Shown here piece by piece: positions 28,991 through 37,316 of a stretch of DNA of 64,000 nt. This DNA is from Vibrio syngnathi. GTDB lineage: Bacteria; Pseudomonadota; Gammaproteobacteria; Enterobacterales; Vibrionaceae. The DNA lies in NCBI RefSeq assembly GCF_002119525.1, contig NZ_CP017916.1, forward strand, positions 248,001 through 312,000, given 5' to 3'. Position 1 is the stretch's first letter; each line of letters begins with the position of its first letter. The position numbers were made by a program, and so were the translations under genes. A model generated the notes under the pieces. The model had not been told where the DNA came from, did no database searches, and saw nothing but the letters and a program-made list of their open reading frames with translations.

Positions 28991-30508
28991 ATGAGTTTGG
29001 CTCATGATTTAAGAGTATTGGAGTTAGAGTCTCAAGTTGAGTTGCTAGAGCGTTTACAGCTTTTAACTAACTTTGGTTCAAACTTTGTAAATGTTGCTGG
29101 TAAAACGGGTTCTGGCCGATCTTGGTTAGCTCAGCGTTATCTTGAAGCATGGTCGACAGAAAAAAATCAGTGTTTACTGCTTTGTCACCCAAGCCAAGAC
29201 GATCAACAGCGCCGCGCACTTATTCTTAGTCAGATTGTTTCTGACCCACTCTTTAATCAAGATGATTCTTTATCTGATAGCCTTGCTAGGTTACTGGATG
29301 GAGAGTCGTGTAATGTGCTTATTGTCATTGATGACGCCCACCGATTGTCTGAGCTACTGGTATCAGAATTATGGATGTTGGTACTTGAATCTCAATCAAA
29401 CCCTCAATGGACGATTAATATCGTTCTGTTCTCGCAAACTGGTCACCTAGACACGCTATTAACACGACTTAGTTACGGTCAGCCGCACAAACCTATCGCC
29501 CTTGAGATCGATGATCTTTCGCAACCAGAAGCTGAACATTTCTTTGAGTCACTGGTGATTCGATATGTCGATGATGAGTCAGAATCTCGGGTGCGAAATG
29601 CATTTAAAAAAGCGAAACCTTTGCCCGGTGAGCTAATGGCCTTAGGAGAATTGAAAGTGGAAAAAAGGATTATTATTCGCTCAATCATTGGTTCACCTAT
29701 CAATATTGCGATTGTGGTGGCGTTGTTGTTGCTTGTTATCGGCGGCGGTTACTGGTGGATGTTTAATCAACCAACGCCTGACGATAAAGCGCAATCTATT
29801 ATCGCCCCTATTGAGCAGACAGTTATTCCAACGTTGGAAGTGGAAAATGTAACTGAGCAAGCCACAATCGACGGAACTGTCGATTCTGAAGCCGAAGTTG
29901 ATATGAGTTATCAAGGTGCTGACGATGACAGCTCTTCTTTGCCGCCGGTCGTGGTTGAAGAGACAGCCAGTGTTGGTCAGGTAGAACAAGATCAGCAACG
30001 TGTGGTGATCACCTCTGATGTGGTCGATGCTTTGCTTGATGATAAACCTGAGAGTGTTGATACCAGTGCAATTGAAGCTGTAGTTGAAGAAAAGACAGAT
30101 GCAGTCGTTATCCCGCAGCCTGATGTTGTGGAACGTGAGTCATTGCCGGCAACGAATGAAGGTTCAGAGCTAACACAATCAGCACCTCCGACAAAAAAAA
30201 TTACATTTTCATTTGCACGCGAAGAGCTACAAGCTATCTCGCCGCGCGCTTATACCCTGCAGTTGAGTGCGATGACATCATTGGAAGATGTACAATCTTT
30301 CATTGAAGAGTATGAGCTTGAGAACAAGGTTCGTATTTACCCAACACTTCGTAACGACACCAAGTGGTTTATTATCACTTATCAAGATTACCCAACGATT
30401 CAAGTGGCGCGAGATGCGGCAAGTGCGTTATCAAAACCACTTCAACAGTTGGAACCTTGGGCAAAATCGATGAATCAAGTGCATCGAGAGATAGAACGTG
30501 CGAAATAA
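28991..30508 (+). CDS. damX: Cell-division protein DamX with SPOR domain
   Basis: Inner-membrane protein that is recruited to the septum by binding denuded peptidoglycan. 505 residues: an N-terminal cytoplasmic AAA-like domain with Walker A GKTGSGRS (about residue 37) and Walker B LIVIDDAHRL (about 112), one membrane helix (about 236-257), an acidic low-complexity periplasmic linker (about 260-400), and a C-terminal SPOR domain (YTLQLSAM to the end). The E. coli protein also starts with such a domain. It sits in the conserved aroB-damX-dam order. Its expression probably depends on the aroKB transcript. Confidence 0.94.
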   Translation: MSLAHDLRVLELESQVELLERLQLLTNFGSNFVNVAGKTGSGRSWLAQRYLEAWSTEKNQCLLLCHPSQDDQQRRALILSQIVSDPLFNQDDSLSDSLARLLDGESCNVLIVIDDAHRLSELLVSELWMLVLESQSNPQWTINIVLFSQTGHLDTLLTRLSYGQPHKPIALEIDDLSQPEAEHFFESLVIRYVDDESESRVRNAFKKAKPLPGELMALGELKVEKRIIIRSIIGSPINIAIVVALLLLVIGGGYWWMFNQPTPDDKAQSIIAPIEQTVIPTLEVENVTEQATIDGTVDSEAEVDMSYQGADDDSSSLPPVVVEETASVGQVEQDQQRVVITSDVVDALLDDKPESVDTSAIEAVVEEKTDAVVIPQPDVVERESLPATNEGSELTQSAPPTKKITFSFAREELQAISPRAYTLQLSAMTSLEDVQSFIEEYELENKVRIYPTLRNDTKWFIITYQDYPTIQVARDAASALSKPLQQLEPWAKSMNQVHREIERAK

Positions 30509-30577
30509 CCCTGAGCTTAGCCTCAAAATATGTTACATTCCGCAGCCTTATTTTTGAGTTGATAGATAGAGCAGTAA

Positions 30578-31438
30578 ATGAAAAAGCAGCGTGCCTTTCT
30601 AAAATGGGCTGGTGGTAAATATGGCCTAGTTGAAGACATCCAACGTCACCTGCCACCTGCTCGTAAATTGGTAGAACCGTTTGTCGGTGCCGGATCAGTA
30701 TTTCTGAATACTGATTTTGAACAGTACCTACTTGCAGATATTAATCCTGATCTTATCAACCTATACAATCTACTTAAAACCGATCCTGAAACCTATATCA
30801 CTGAAGCGAAGCGTTGGTTCTGTCCGGAGAATAACCGTAGAGAAGTGTTCTTAGATGTTCGCGCTGAGTTCAATGGTACAGATAACGTTATGTATCGCTC
30901 GTTAGCTTTCTTGTACATGAACCGATTTGGCTTCAATGGCTTGTGTCGTTACAACAAGAAGGGCGGTTTTAACGTTCCGTTTGGTTCTTATAAAAAACCT
31001 TATTTCCCTGAAGCCGAGCTAGAGTTTTTTGCTGAGAAAGCGAAAAAAGCCACCTTCGTCTGTGAGGGATACCATGAAACCTTTAGCCGTGCGCGTAAAG
31101 GCTGTGTGGTTTACTGCGATCCTCCATACGCACCACTGTCGAACACGGCTAACTTTACCTCTTACGCAGGTAATGGTTTTAGCTTAGATGACCAAGCTGC
31201 ACTGGCGGATGTTGCTGAAAAAGCAGCGATGGAACGCGGTATTCCTGTTTTGATTTCAAACCACGACACGACGTTAACTCGTCGCTTATATCATGGTGCA
31301 GAATTGAACGTGGTCAAGGTGAAACGCACCATTAGCCGTAATGGCGCGGGGCGTAATAAAGTTGATGAGTTACTGGCGCTTTTCCATAAAGAGAAAAACC
31401 AGCAACACGCTTCAACAGAGTTGTCGTCGTCAGAATAA
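30578..31438 (+). CDS. dam: DNA adenine methyltransferase
   Basis: Methylates the adenine of GATC, used for mismatch repair and for control of replication; in Vibrio it is essential because chromosome 2 replication needs methylated sites. 286 residues. The AdoMet motif FLKWAGGK is at residues 6-13, the catalytic DPPY is in VVYCDPPYAPLS (about 181-184), and the FNGLCRYN target-recognition stretch lies near 125. The ATG lacks a strong ribosome-binding site, with only GATAGATAGAG ahead, which fits low-level expression of this enzyme. Confidence 0.96.
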   Translation: MKKQRAFLKWAGGKYGLVEDIQRHLPPARKLVEPFVGAGSVFLNTDFEQYLLADINPDLINLYNLLKTDPETYITEAKRWFCPENNRREVFLDVRAEFNGTDNVMYRSLAFLYMNRFGFNGLCRYNKKGGFNVPFGSYKKPYFPEAELEFFAEKAKKATFVCEGYHETFSRARKGCVVYCDPPYAPLSNTANFTSYAGNGFSLDDQAALADVAEKAAMERGIPVLISNHDTTLTRRLYHGAELNVVKVKRTISRNGAGRNKVDELLALFHKEKNQQHASTELSSSE

Positions 31439-31626
31439 CCCTCGAACTCATTAAATTGAGTGACCAACGGATACTTTCTTAAACTAATCTTTCGAACTGC
31501 TAGGATCTGCTTAGGTGCTTAGGTAGAATTGCACACCAAATAGTCTTGGGATTGAGTCTTGTATTTGTGTATGAGATGTCACAAGGCGGTGATATTCGCA
31601 ATTTACTCACTCTTAAGAGGTTTGGT

Positions 31627-32301
31627 ATGAAAGATTTTCTAATCGCTCCATCGATTTTGTCTGCAGATTTTGCTCGTCTTGGTGAAGACGTAGAAAAAGT
31701 ACTCGCAGCCGGTGCTGATGTTGTGCACTTCGATGTGATGGACAACCACTACGTACCTAACCTGACTTTTGGCGCACCTATCTGTAAAGCGCTGCGCGAC
31801 TACGGCATCACTGCTCCTATCGATGTTCACTTAATGGTTAAGCCTGTGGATAGCATCGTACCTGAGTTTGCTAAAGCCGGTGCATCAATGATTACCTTCC
31901 ACGTTGAAGCGTCTGAGCACGTTGATCGCACTCTACAGTTAATCAAAGAACACGGCTGTAAAGCGGGTGTCGTACTTAACCCAGCAACGCCACTTTCTTG
32001 CCTTGATTACATCTTAGACAAAGTCGACATGATTCTACTTATGTCGGTGAACCCAGGCTTCGGTGGTCAATCTTTCATTCCTCACACACTTGATAAGCTG
32101 CGCGCAGTTCGTAAACTTATTGACGAATCAGGCCGTGATATCCGTCTTGAAATTGATGGTGGCGTGAAGGTAGATAATATCCGTGAAATCGCAGAAGCGG
32201 GCGCAGACATGTTTGTTGCAGGTTCAGCTATCTTCAATCAACCAGATTACAAAGAAGTGATTGATGAGATGCGTGCAGAGCTTGCAAAAGTAAACGCATA
32301 A
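31627..32301 (+). CDS. rpe: Ribulose-phosphate 3-epimerase
   Basis: Interconverts ribulose-5-phosphate and xylulose-5-phosphate in the pentose phosphate pathway. 224 residues forming a TIM barrel: [13 protein letters not shown] near the N-terminus, [12 protein letters not shown] with metal ligands (about 35-46), HLMV, and [12 protein letters not shown] with the phosphate-binding loop (about 140). The frame is open upstream to 31546, but the ATG at 31627 follows AAGAGG and gives the family length. A hairpin terminator separates it from gph. Confidence 0.96.
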   Translation: MKDFLIAPSILSADFARLGEDVEKVLAAGADVVHFDVMDNHYVPNLTFGAPICKALRDYGITAPIDVHLMVKPVDSIVPEFAKAGASMITFHVEASEHVDRTLQLIKEHGCKAGVVLNPATPLSCLDYILDKVDMILLMSVNPGFGGQSFIPHTLDKLRAVRKLIDESGRDIRLEIDGGVKVDNIREIAEAGADMFVAGSAIFNQPDYKEVIDEMRAELAKVNA

Positions 32302-32328
32302 TCGTAAAACTACAGATAGATTGAATAT

Positions 32329-32353
32329 TAAGGGGCTAATTGGCCCCTTTTTT
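32329..32353 (+). terminator. Terminator between rpe and gph
   Basis: AAGGGGC pairs with GCCCCTT across a 6-nt loop, then TTTT. It probably lowers rather than abolishes readthrough into gph. Confidence 0.75.
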
Positions 32354-32403
32354 ACGTCTTAGAGCTCAACTCATAAGGCGAACATAATAAATAGGAAAGT
32401 AAG

Positions 32404-33090
32404 ATGTCATTAAGCTCAATAAAACTGATTGCCTTTGATTTGGATGGAACCTTGTTAGATAGCGTGCCTGATTTGGCTGTCGCCGCTGACCAAGCTTGTC
32501 AGGAACTGGGTTTTTCTTCAGTAAGCGAAGAACAAGTTCGCGACTACGTGGGTAATGGTGCTGACGTGCTTATCGGACGTTCACTGAGCCGCAACCTGAC
32601 GGTTGATCCAAACCTAGAGCCTGAACTGCTAAAGAAAGCGCGTATCTTGTTTGATGATTTTTACGAGCAGAGTGGCCATAAGCTGAGCCACCTTTACCCA
32701 TCAGTAAAAGAAACGTTAGCTGAGTTGGATAAAGCGGGCTTCACCATGGCGCTTGTAACAAACAAGCCATCGAAATTTGTACCAGCCGTTCTGGCGCAAC
32801 ACGATATTGATAAGTACTTTGTTGATGTGTTAGGTGGCGACTCTTTCCCAGAGAAAAAGCCGAATCCAGTAGCGTTGAACTGGTTGCTAGAAAAGCACAA
32901 TGTAAAAGCTGAAGAGATGCTGATGGTTGGCGATTCAAGCAATGACATCAAAGCGGCTAAGAATGCCGGTTGTCACTCGTTTGGTCTGACATACGGCTAC
33001 AACCACGGTGAGTCGATTTCAGTATCAAACCCTGACTATGTCGCAGACAATATTGCGCAATTACTAGATGTCGTTCTAGTTTCAGCATAA
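32404..33090 (+). CDS. gph: Phosphoglycolate phosphatase
   Basis: HAD-family phosphatase that removes 2-phosphoglycolate made during DNA repair of 3'-phosphoglycolate ends. 228 residues. Motif I FDLDGTLLDS (about 11-20), motif II VTNKP (about 118), and motif IV MVGDSSNDIKAAKNAG (about 176-191) are all intact. The cap domain is the helical C1 type. It has AGGAAAG before the ATG. It sits in the conserved rpe-gph-trpS order. Confidence 0.95.
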   Translation: MSLSSIKLIAFDLDGTLLDSVPDLAVAADQACQELGFSSVSEEQVRDYVGNGADVLIGRSLSRNLTVDPNLEPELLKKARILFDDFYEQSGHKLSHLYPSVKETLAELDKAGFTMALVTNKPSKFVPAVLAQHDIDKYFVDVLGGDSFPEKKPNPVALNWLLEKHNVKAEEMLMVGDSSNDIKAAKNAGCHSFGLTYGYNHGESISVSNPDYVADNIAQLLDVVLVSA

Positions 33091-33146
33091 AGCGGATAAA
33101 AGTTAGCTAACCTACTAGCAAAATACTTATCAATGAGTACACTGGA

Positions 33147-33180
33147 TGAGCCGTACAGAAGAGCTGTACGGCTTTCTATT
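33147..33180 (+). terminator. Terminator after gph
   Basis: Perfect 10-bp stem AGCCGTACAG-AAGAG-CTGTACGGCT (33149-33173), followed by TTCTATTTT. Confidence 0.8.
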
Positions 33181-33185
33181 TTAAA

Positions 33186-33230
33186 GTTAAGAAGCTAAGT
33201 TTTTCAGATACTAGGTTAAGAAACTAAGTT
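33186..33230. repeat. 16-bp direct repeat upstream of trpS
   Basis: GTTAAGAAGCTAAGTT (33186-33201) and GTTAAGAAACTAAGTT (33215-33230), one mismatch, starts 29 bp apart. A weaker third piece, AACGAGCTTAG, follows. The repeat lies just after the gph terminator, where the trpS promoter should be. Confidence 0.65.
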
Positions 33231-33265
33231 AACGAGCTTAGCGAACAAGCAAAGGAATTAAAACC

Positions 33266-34282
33266 ATGAGCAAGCCCATCGTATTGAGTGGTGTTCAACC
33301 ATCTGGTGAACTAAGTATCGGTAACTACTTGGGTGCTCTACGTCAATGGCAACAGATGCAAGATGATTACGATTGCCAATACTGTGTTGTAGACCTTCAC
33401 GCAATTACGGTTCGTCAAGATCCGAAAGCGCTGCATGAAGCGACTCTAGACGCATTAGCAATCTGTCTTGCTGTCGGTGTTGATCCAAAGAAGAGCACGC
33501 TATTTGTTCAGTCACACGTACCAGAGCATGCTCAGCTTGGTTGGCTTCTTAACTGTTACACGCAAATGGGTGAGCTGAGCCGTATGACTCAGTTTAAAGA
33601 TAAGTCTGCACGTCACTCAAACGACGTAAACGTAGGCTTATACGACTACCCAGTGTTGATGGCTGCAGACATCCTGCTTTACGGTGCTCACCAAGTGCCA
33701 GTAGGTAGCGACCAGAAACAACACTTAGAGCTAGCGCGTGATATCGCAACTCGCTTTAACAACATCTACGGTCCTGAAACGCCAATCTTCCAAGTACCAG
33801 AACCTTACATTCCAACAGTGAATGCACGTGTAATGAGCCTGCAAGATGCGACGAAGAAGATGTCTAAGTCGGATGACAACCGTAAGAACGTGATTACTCT
33901 GCTAGAAGAGCCTAAGTCGATCATCAAGAAGCTCAACAAAGCGCAAACCGATGCAGAAACGCCACCACGTATTGCCCACGATTGGGAAAACAAAGCGGGT
34001 ATCTCTAACTTAATGGGTCTTTACTCAGCGGCGACGGGTAAAACCTTCGAAGAGATCGAAGCGCAGTACCAAGGCGTTGAGATGTACGGTCCATTCAAGA
34101 AAGACGTAGGCGCAGCATTGGTTGAAATGCTTGAGCCGATTCAATCTGAATACCACCGTATCCGTGCTGATCGTGCTTACATGGACGCAGTAATGAAAGC
34201 CGGTGCTGAAAAAGCCTCTGAGCGTGCGGCAGTAACACTGAAAAAAGCATACGAAGCAGTAGGTTTTGTTACTCGCCCATAG
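33266..34282 (+). CDS. trpS: Tryptophanyl-tRNA synthetase
   Basis: Charges tRNA-Trp. 338 residues, class Ic synthetase. The HIGH equivalent is SIGNYLGA (about 17-24) after GVQPSGEL, the KMSKS loop is [10 protein letters not shown] (about 198), and the specificity segment [10 protein letters not shown] lies near 108-117. The ATG follows AAAGGAA. Last gene of the aroK-trpS string; it has its own gap and probably its own promoter behind the gph terminator. Confidence 0.97.
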   Translation: MSKPIVLSGVQPSGELSIGNYLGALRQWQQMQDDYDCQYCVVDLHAITVRQDPKALHEATLDALAICLAVGVDPKKSTLFVQSHVPEHAQLGWLLNCYTQMGELSRMTQFKDKSARHSNDVNVGLYDYPVLMAADILLYGAHQVPVGSDQKQHLELARDIATRFNNIYGPETPIFQVPEPYIPTVNARVMSLQDATKKMSKSDDNRKNVITLLEEPKSIIKKLNKAQTDAETPPRIAHDWENKAGISNLMGLYSAATGKTFEEIEAQYQGVEMYGPFKKDVGAALVEMLEPIQSEYHRIRADRAYMDAVMKAGAEKASERAAVTLKKAYEAVGFVTRP

Positions 34283-34313
34283 GGTGGACTAAAACAACTC
34301 GCTTGAGTATTTG

Positions 34314-34348
34314 AGCCCAAAGTAGCTTTTGTTTACTTTGGGCTTTTT
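34314..34348 (+). terminator. Terminator after trpS
   Basis: Perfect 11-bp stem AGCCCAAAGTA / TACTTTGGGCT (34314-34344), followed by TTTT. Confidence 0.9.
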
Positions 34349-34667
34349 AATGCACATTCCATTTGCCTCCCTCGAAACCCTCTTGTTTGAATTGATTATT
34401 CACGCAGTATCTGACTAGCATATCCATAATTGTAATGCTGTGCAGATGATCTTATTCAGCGCTTCTAGACTTTATAAATTTTCGCTCATTTCTATATATG
34501 TTGGAAATATATAACGTGCCAAACAATTGATGATTCCAAAGTGATAAGTTCCTCATTTTCTTGCCAACTGACTTATTCCTTTCATAAATAAACCTGATAG
34601 TTACCACAAAATACATGACTGCCCATAGATGGCAGTGACTATAAATCAATGAACTCAGGTGAAACGG
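34349..34667. other. AT-rich gap upstream of xds
   Basis: About 320 bp without a supportable gene; a 65-codon ORF on the minus strand (34452-34649) has no recognisable features. The stretch holds the xds promoter and leader. Just before the xds ribosome-binding site is a small hairpin, ACTGCC-CATAGAT-GGCAGT (34618-34636). I saw no clear operator. Confidence 0.5.
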
Positions 34668-37262
34668 ATGACTCTTTTACACAAACCTTCATTGCTAGCA
34701 GTGGCAATTGGTAGCTTGTTAACCACAAGCGCACACGCTGATTTGTTTATTTCACAATATGTGGAAGGCGGCAGCTACAACAAAGCGGTTGAGATCGCCA
34801 ATAACGGTGATAGCAGCATTAACTTAGATGGTTACTCACTGGCGAAGTCAGCCAATGGCAACGGATCATGGGGCGCCACTTTACCTTTAGATGGCCACGT
34901 TTTAGCGCCCGGTGAGGTACTTGTAGTCGCGCACACCAGCGCAAGTGACAAAATTAAAGCGGCTGCTGATATTCTTAACGCGTCGATTGCTAATCACAAT
35001 GGTGACGATCCGCTCGCTATCTTGAATTCAGATGGTTCGGTACATGATGTTGTCGGTTTGATGGGCGATGTGGACTGGGGTAAAGATGTTACTTTGGTTC
35101 GTGCTAAACAAACACCTTCGGCGACGTTTGATGCTTCACACTGGGTATCGCTACCAAAGGACAACATTGAAGGATTAGGTTCACTAGACAATGTTGAGTT
35201 ACCTGACGCGTTTGCTTGTACACAAGATGGCTCTGCTCCTGTATTCACGACTATTCAAGAGATCCAAGGCGAGGGCGCAACATCACCGTTCATTGATGGC
35301 TATCCATACATCACTGACGATGAGTACTTCGTCAAAGGTGTGGTAAGTGCAGTCACTACGGGCATAACCAAAGGTTTCTACCTGCAAGCACTTGATGATG
35401 ACTTCAATTCAAGCACTTCTGAAGGCCTATTTATTCACACCAACCAATCGAGTTCAGAACTGGCTGCGGGCGATGTGGTATGTGTGAAAGGTAAGGTTCA
35501 AGAATACTACAGCCATACTCAGCTTAAAGTTGAAAACAACCAATGGCTAAAACAGGGCGAACAACAAGCGCCTGAAGCGACAGCAATTGAAGCCTTAGAC
35601 AGTGACGAGAACTTCGCTGCAACGCTTGAGCGCCATGAAGGCATGTTAGTGAAAACAACCGAAGCGCTTGATATGCGTGTAACGCGTACCTTTGGTTATG
35701 ACTACGCAGGTCGTCGTAACAACATGGTACTGGCCCATGAGCGTATTAACATGCAGCCGAATCAGTTATCTGCAGCTGGCTCTGAAGATGCGAAACAGCA
35801 AACTAAAGATAACGCAGACCGTCGTCTTTTCGTTGAAACCGATCAAAAAGCCGGTGACGGACAGGTTCCTTTCTATCCAGACTTTGGCCGTACCGATATT
35901 GACCAAGATGGTTCAACAGAAGACTACATCCGTATCGATGACACCATTGTTGGTCTAGAAGGCGTACTGACCTACAGTTACGGTGAGTATCGTTTAGTGA
36001 CAACCAACCAGATCTCGGCTGAGAACTTTGTCCGTAATGACCCACGTACTGATAAGCCTGATATGGATGAAGGTGATCTACGTATCGCGACCTTCAACGT
36101 ATTGAACTACTTTAACTCTCCATTTGGCGGTGACGCGAACCAACACGGCAACAACCGTGGCGCGAACACCATCACTGAATTTGAGATGCAGCAAGAGAAG
36201 ATTGTGAACGCGATTCTTCGTCTAGATGCCGACATCATTGGTTTGATGGAAATTGAGAACAACGGTTTTGGTGAAGGCTCTGCCATTCAGCAGCTTGTAA
36301 ACCAACTGAATGATCGCATTGAGCGTAAGAAAGACCGCTATACCTTTGTGGCTGTCGATTCGAACGGAGATGGCGTAACCGACGAGATGGACTCGATTGG
36401 TACTGACGTCATTACAACAGGTGTTATTTACCGTAAGAAAGTGGTTAAGCTTAAAGACAGTCGTGTTATCGCGATGCCAAGCCAACAAGCGCCAGAAGTG
36501 TTAGACGATGCTGGTAAGGTGATTGAAGACGGTAAGAACTACCAACGTGACTCATTGGCGCCAACTTTTAAAGTGAAAGGCACCAAAGAGAAACTCACCG
36601 TTGCGATTAACCACTTTAAATCGAAAGGTTCTAAGTGTTGGGAAGATGCAGCCCCTGTCGAACAGGGCGGCCAAGGTGGTGTTGATGCTGACAAGCAAGG
36701 TTCATGTGAGAACTTCCGTGTGGCTGCAGCAGTTGCTCTGGGTGAAGCGCTAGATGGCATTAAAGGCCATAAAGTGATTCTGGGTGATATGAACTCGTAC
36801 GGCATGGAAGACCCAATGCTGGTACTGACGGATTACTCGGAAGAGAAATACGGTAAGCAAATCAAAGCGGCGCGTAACACCTACATTGACGGTGTCGAGC
36901 AGTTTGGCGATAACGGTGCGGTGATTACTAAGAACTACGGCTACATTAATGCTGTGGCTCAAAAGCACCCAGACAGCTGGAGCTACTCATACAATGACGA
37001 AGTGGGCGCACTGGATCATCTGTTGATCAGCGACAGCCTAAAAGACATGGTGGTGGATGCAACTGACTGGCATATCAATGGTGGCGAGTCTAAGCTGCTT
37101 GACTACAACGAAGAGTTCAAAGGTGACCTACCTAAGTACCAAGATCTCTTCCGTTCATCGGATCACGATCCGGCGGTTCTTGAGCTTAAAGTCGGTGGTT
37201 CGTTTGGTTTCGGTGCGCTGATGTCATTGTTTGGTTTAGCGATGTGGCGTCGTCGTAAGTAA
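34668..37262 (+). CDS. xds: Extracellular deoxyribonuclease, Xds/ExeM type
   Basis: Secreted nuclease that cuts extracellular DNA; V. cholerae Xds is at the same place after trpS and is used for biofilm DNA turnover and escape from neutrophil traps. 864 residues: signal peptide ending SAHA, a lamin-tail-like domain (about 25-130), an OB-type domain (about 180-280), then an endonuclease/exonuclease/phosphatase domain with NVLNYF, MEIENNG, GDMNSYG and the catalytic SDHDP near the end. The C-terminus has GG-rich residues, a hydrophobic helix and RRRK: a GlyGly-CTERM signal for rhombosortase processing and type II secretion. ATG at 34668 follows AGGTGA. Confidence 0.93.
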   Translation: MTLLHKPSLLAVAIGSLLTTSAHADLFISQYVEGGSYNKAVEIANNGDSSINLDGYSLAKSANGNGSWGATLPLDGHVLAPGEVLVVAHTSASDKIKAAADILNASIANHNGDDPLAILNSDGSVHDVVGLMGDVDWGKDVTLVRAKQTPSATFDASHWVSLPKDNIEGLGSLDNVELPDAFACTQDGSAPVFTTIQEIQGEGATSPFIDGYPYITDDEYFVKGVVSAVTTGITKGFYLQALDDDFNSSTSEGLFIHTNQSSSELAAGDVVCVKGKVQEYYSHTQLKVENNQWLKQGEQQAPEATAIEALDSDENFAATLERHEGMLVKTTEALDMRVTRTFGYDYAGRRNNMVLAHERINMQPNQLSAAGSEDAKQQTKDNADRRLFVETDQKAGDGQVPFYPDFGRTDIDQDGSTEDYIRIDDTIVGLEGVLTYSYGEYRLVTTNQISAENFVRNDPRTDKPDMDEGDLRIATFNVLNYFNSPFGGDANQHGNNRGANTITEFEMQQEKIVNAILRLDADIIGLMEIENNGFGEGSAIQQLVNQLNDRIERKKDRYTFVAVDSNGDGVTDEMDSIGTDVITTGVIYRKKVVKLKDSRVIAMPSQQAPEVLDDAGKVIEDGKNYQRDSLAPTFKVKGTKEKLTVAINHFKSKGSKCWEDAAPVEQGGQGGVDADKQGSCENFRVAAAVALGEALDGIKGHKVILGDMNSYGMEDPMLVLTDYSEEKYGKQIKAARNTYIDGVEQFGDNGAVITKNYGYINAVAQKHPDSWSYSYNDEVGALDHLLISDSLKDMVVDATDWHINGGESKLLDYNEEFKGDLPKYQDLFRSSDHDPAVLELKVGGSFGFGALMSLFGLAMWRRRK

Positions 37263-37281
37263 TAAGGCTTTTCGAGTCATA

Positions 37282-37316
37282 ATAAACCGCTACCTATAGG
37301 TAGCGGTTTATATTTT
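37282..37316. terminator. Palindromic terminator between xds and the GGDEF-EAL gene
   Basis: A 30-bp perfect palindrome (37282-37311) with arm ATAAACCGCTACCTA, followed by TTTT. It serves the two convergent genes. It slightly touches the stop of the leftward gene. Confidence 0.85.

Noticed and set aside
34452..34649. 65-codon minus-strand ORF before xds
   Set aside because: AT-rich, no family features, covers the xds leader.
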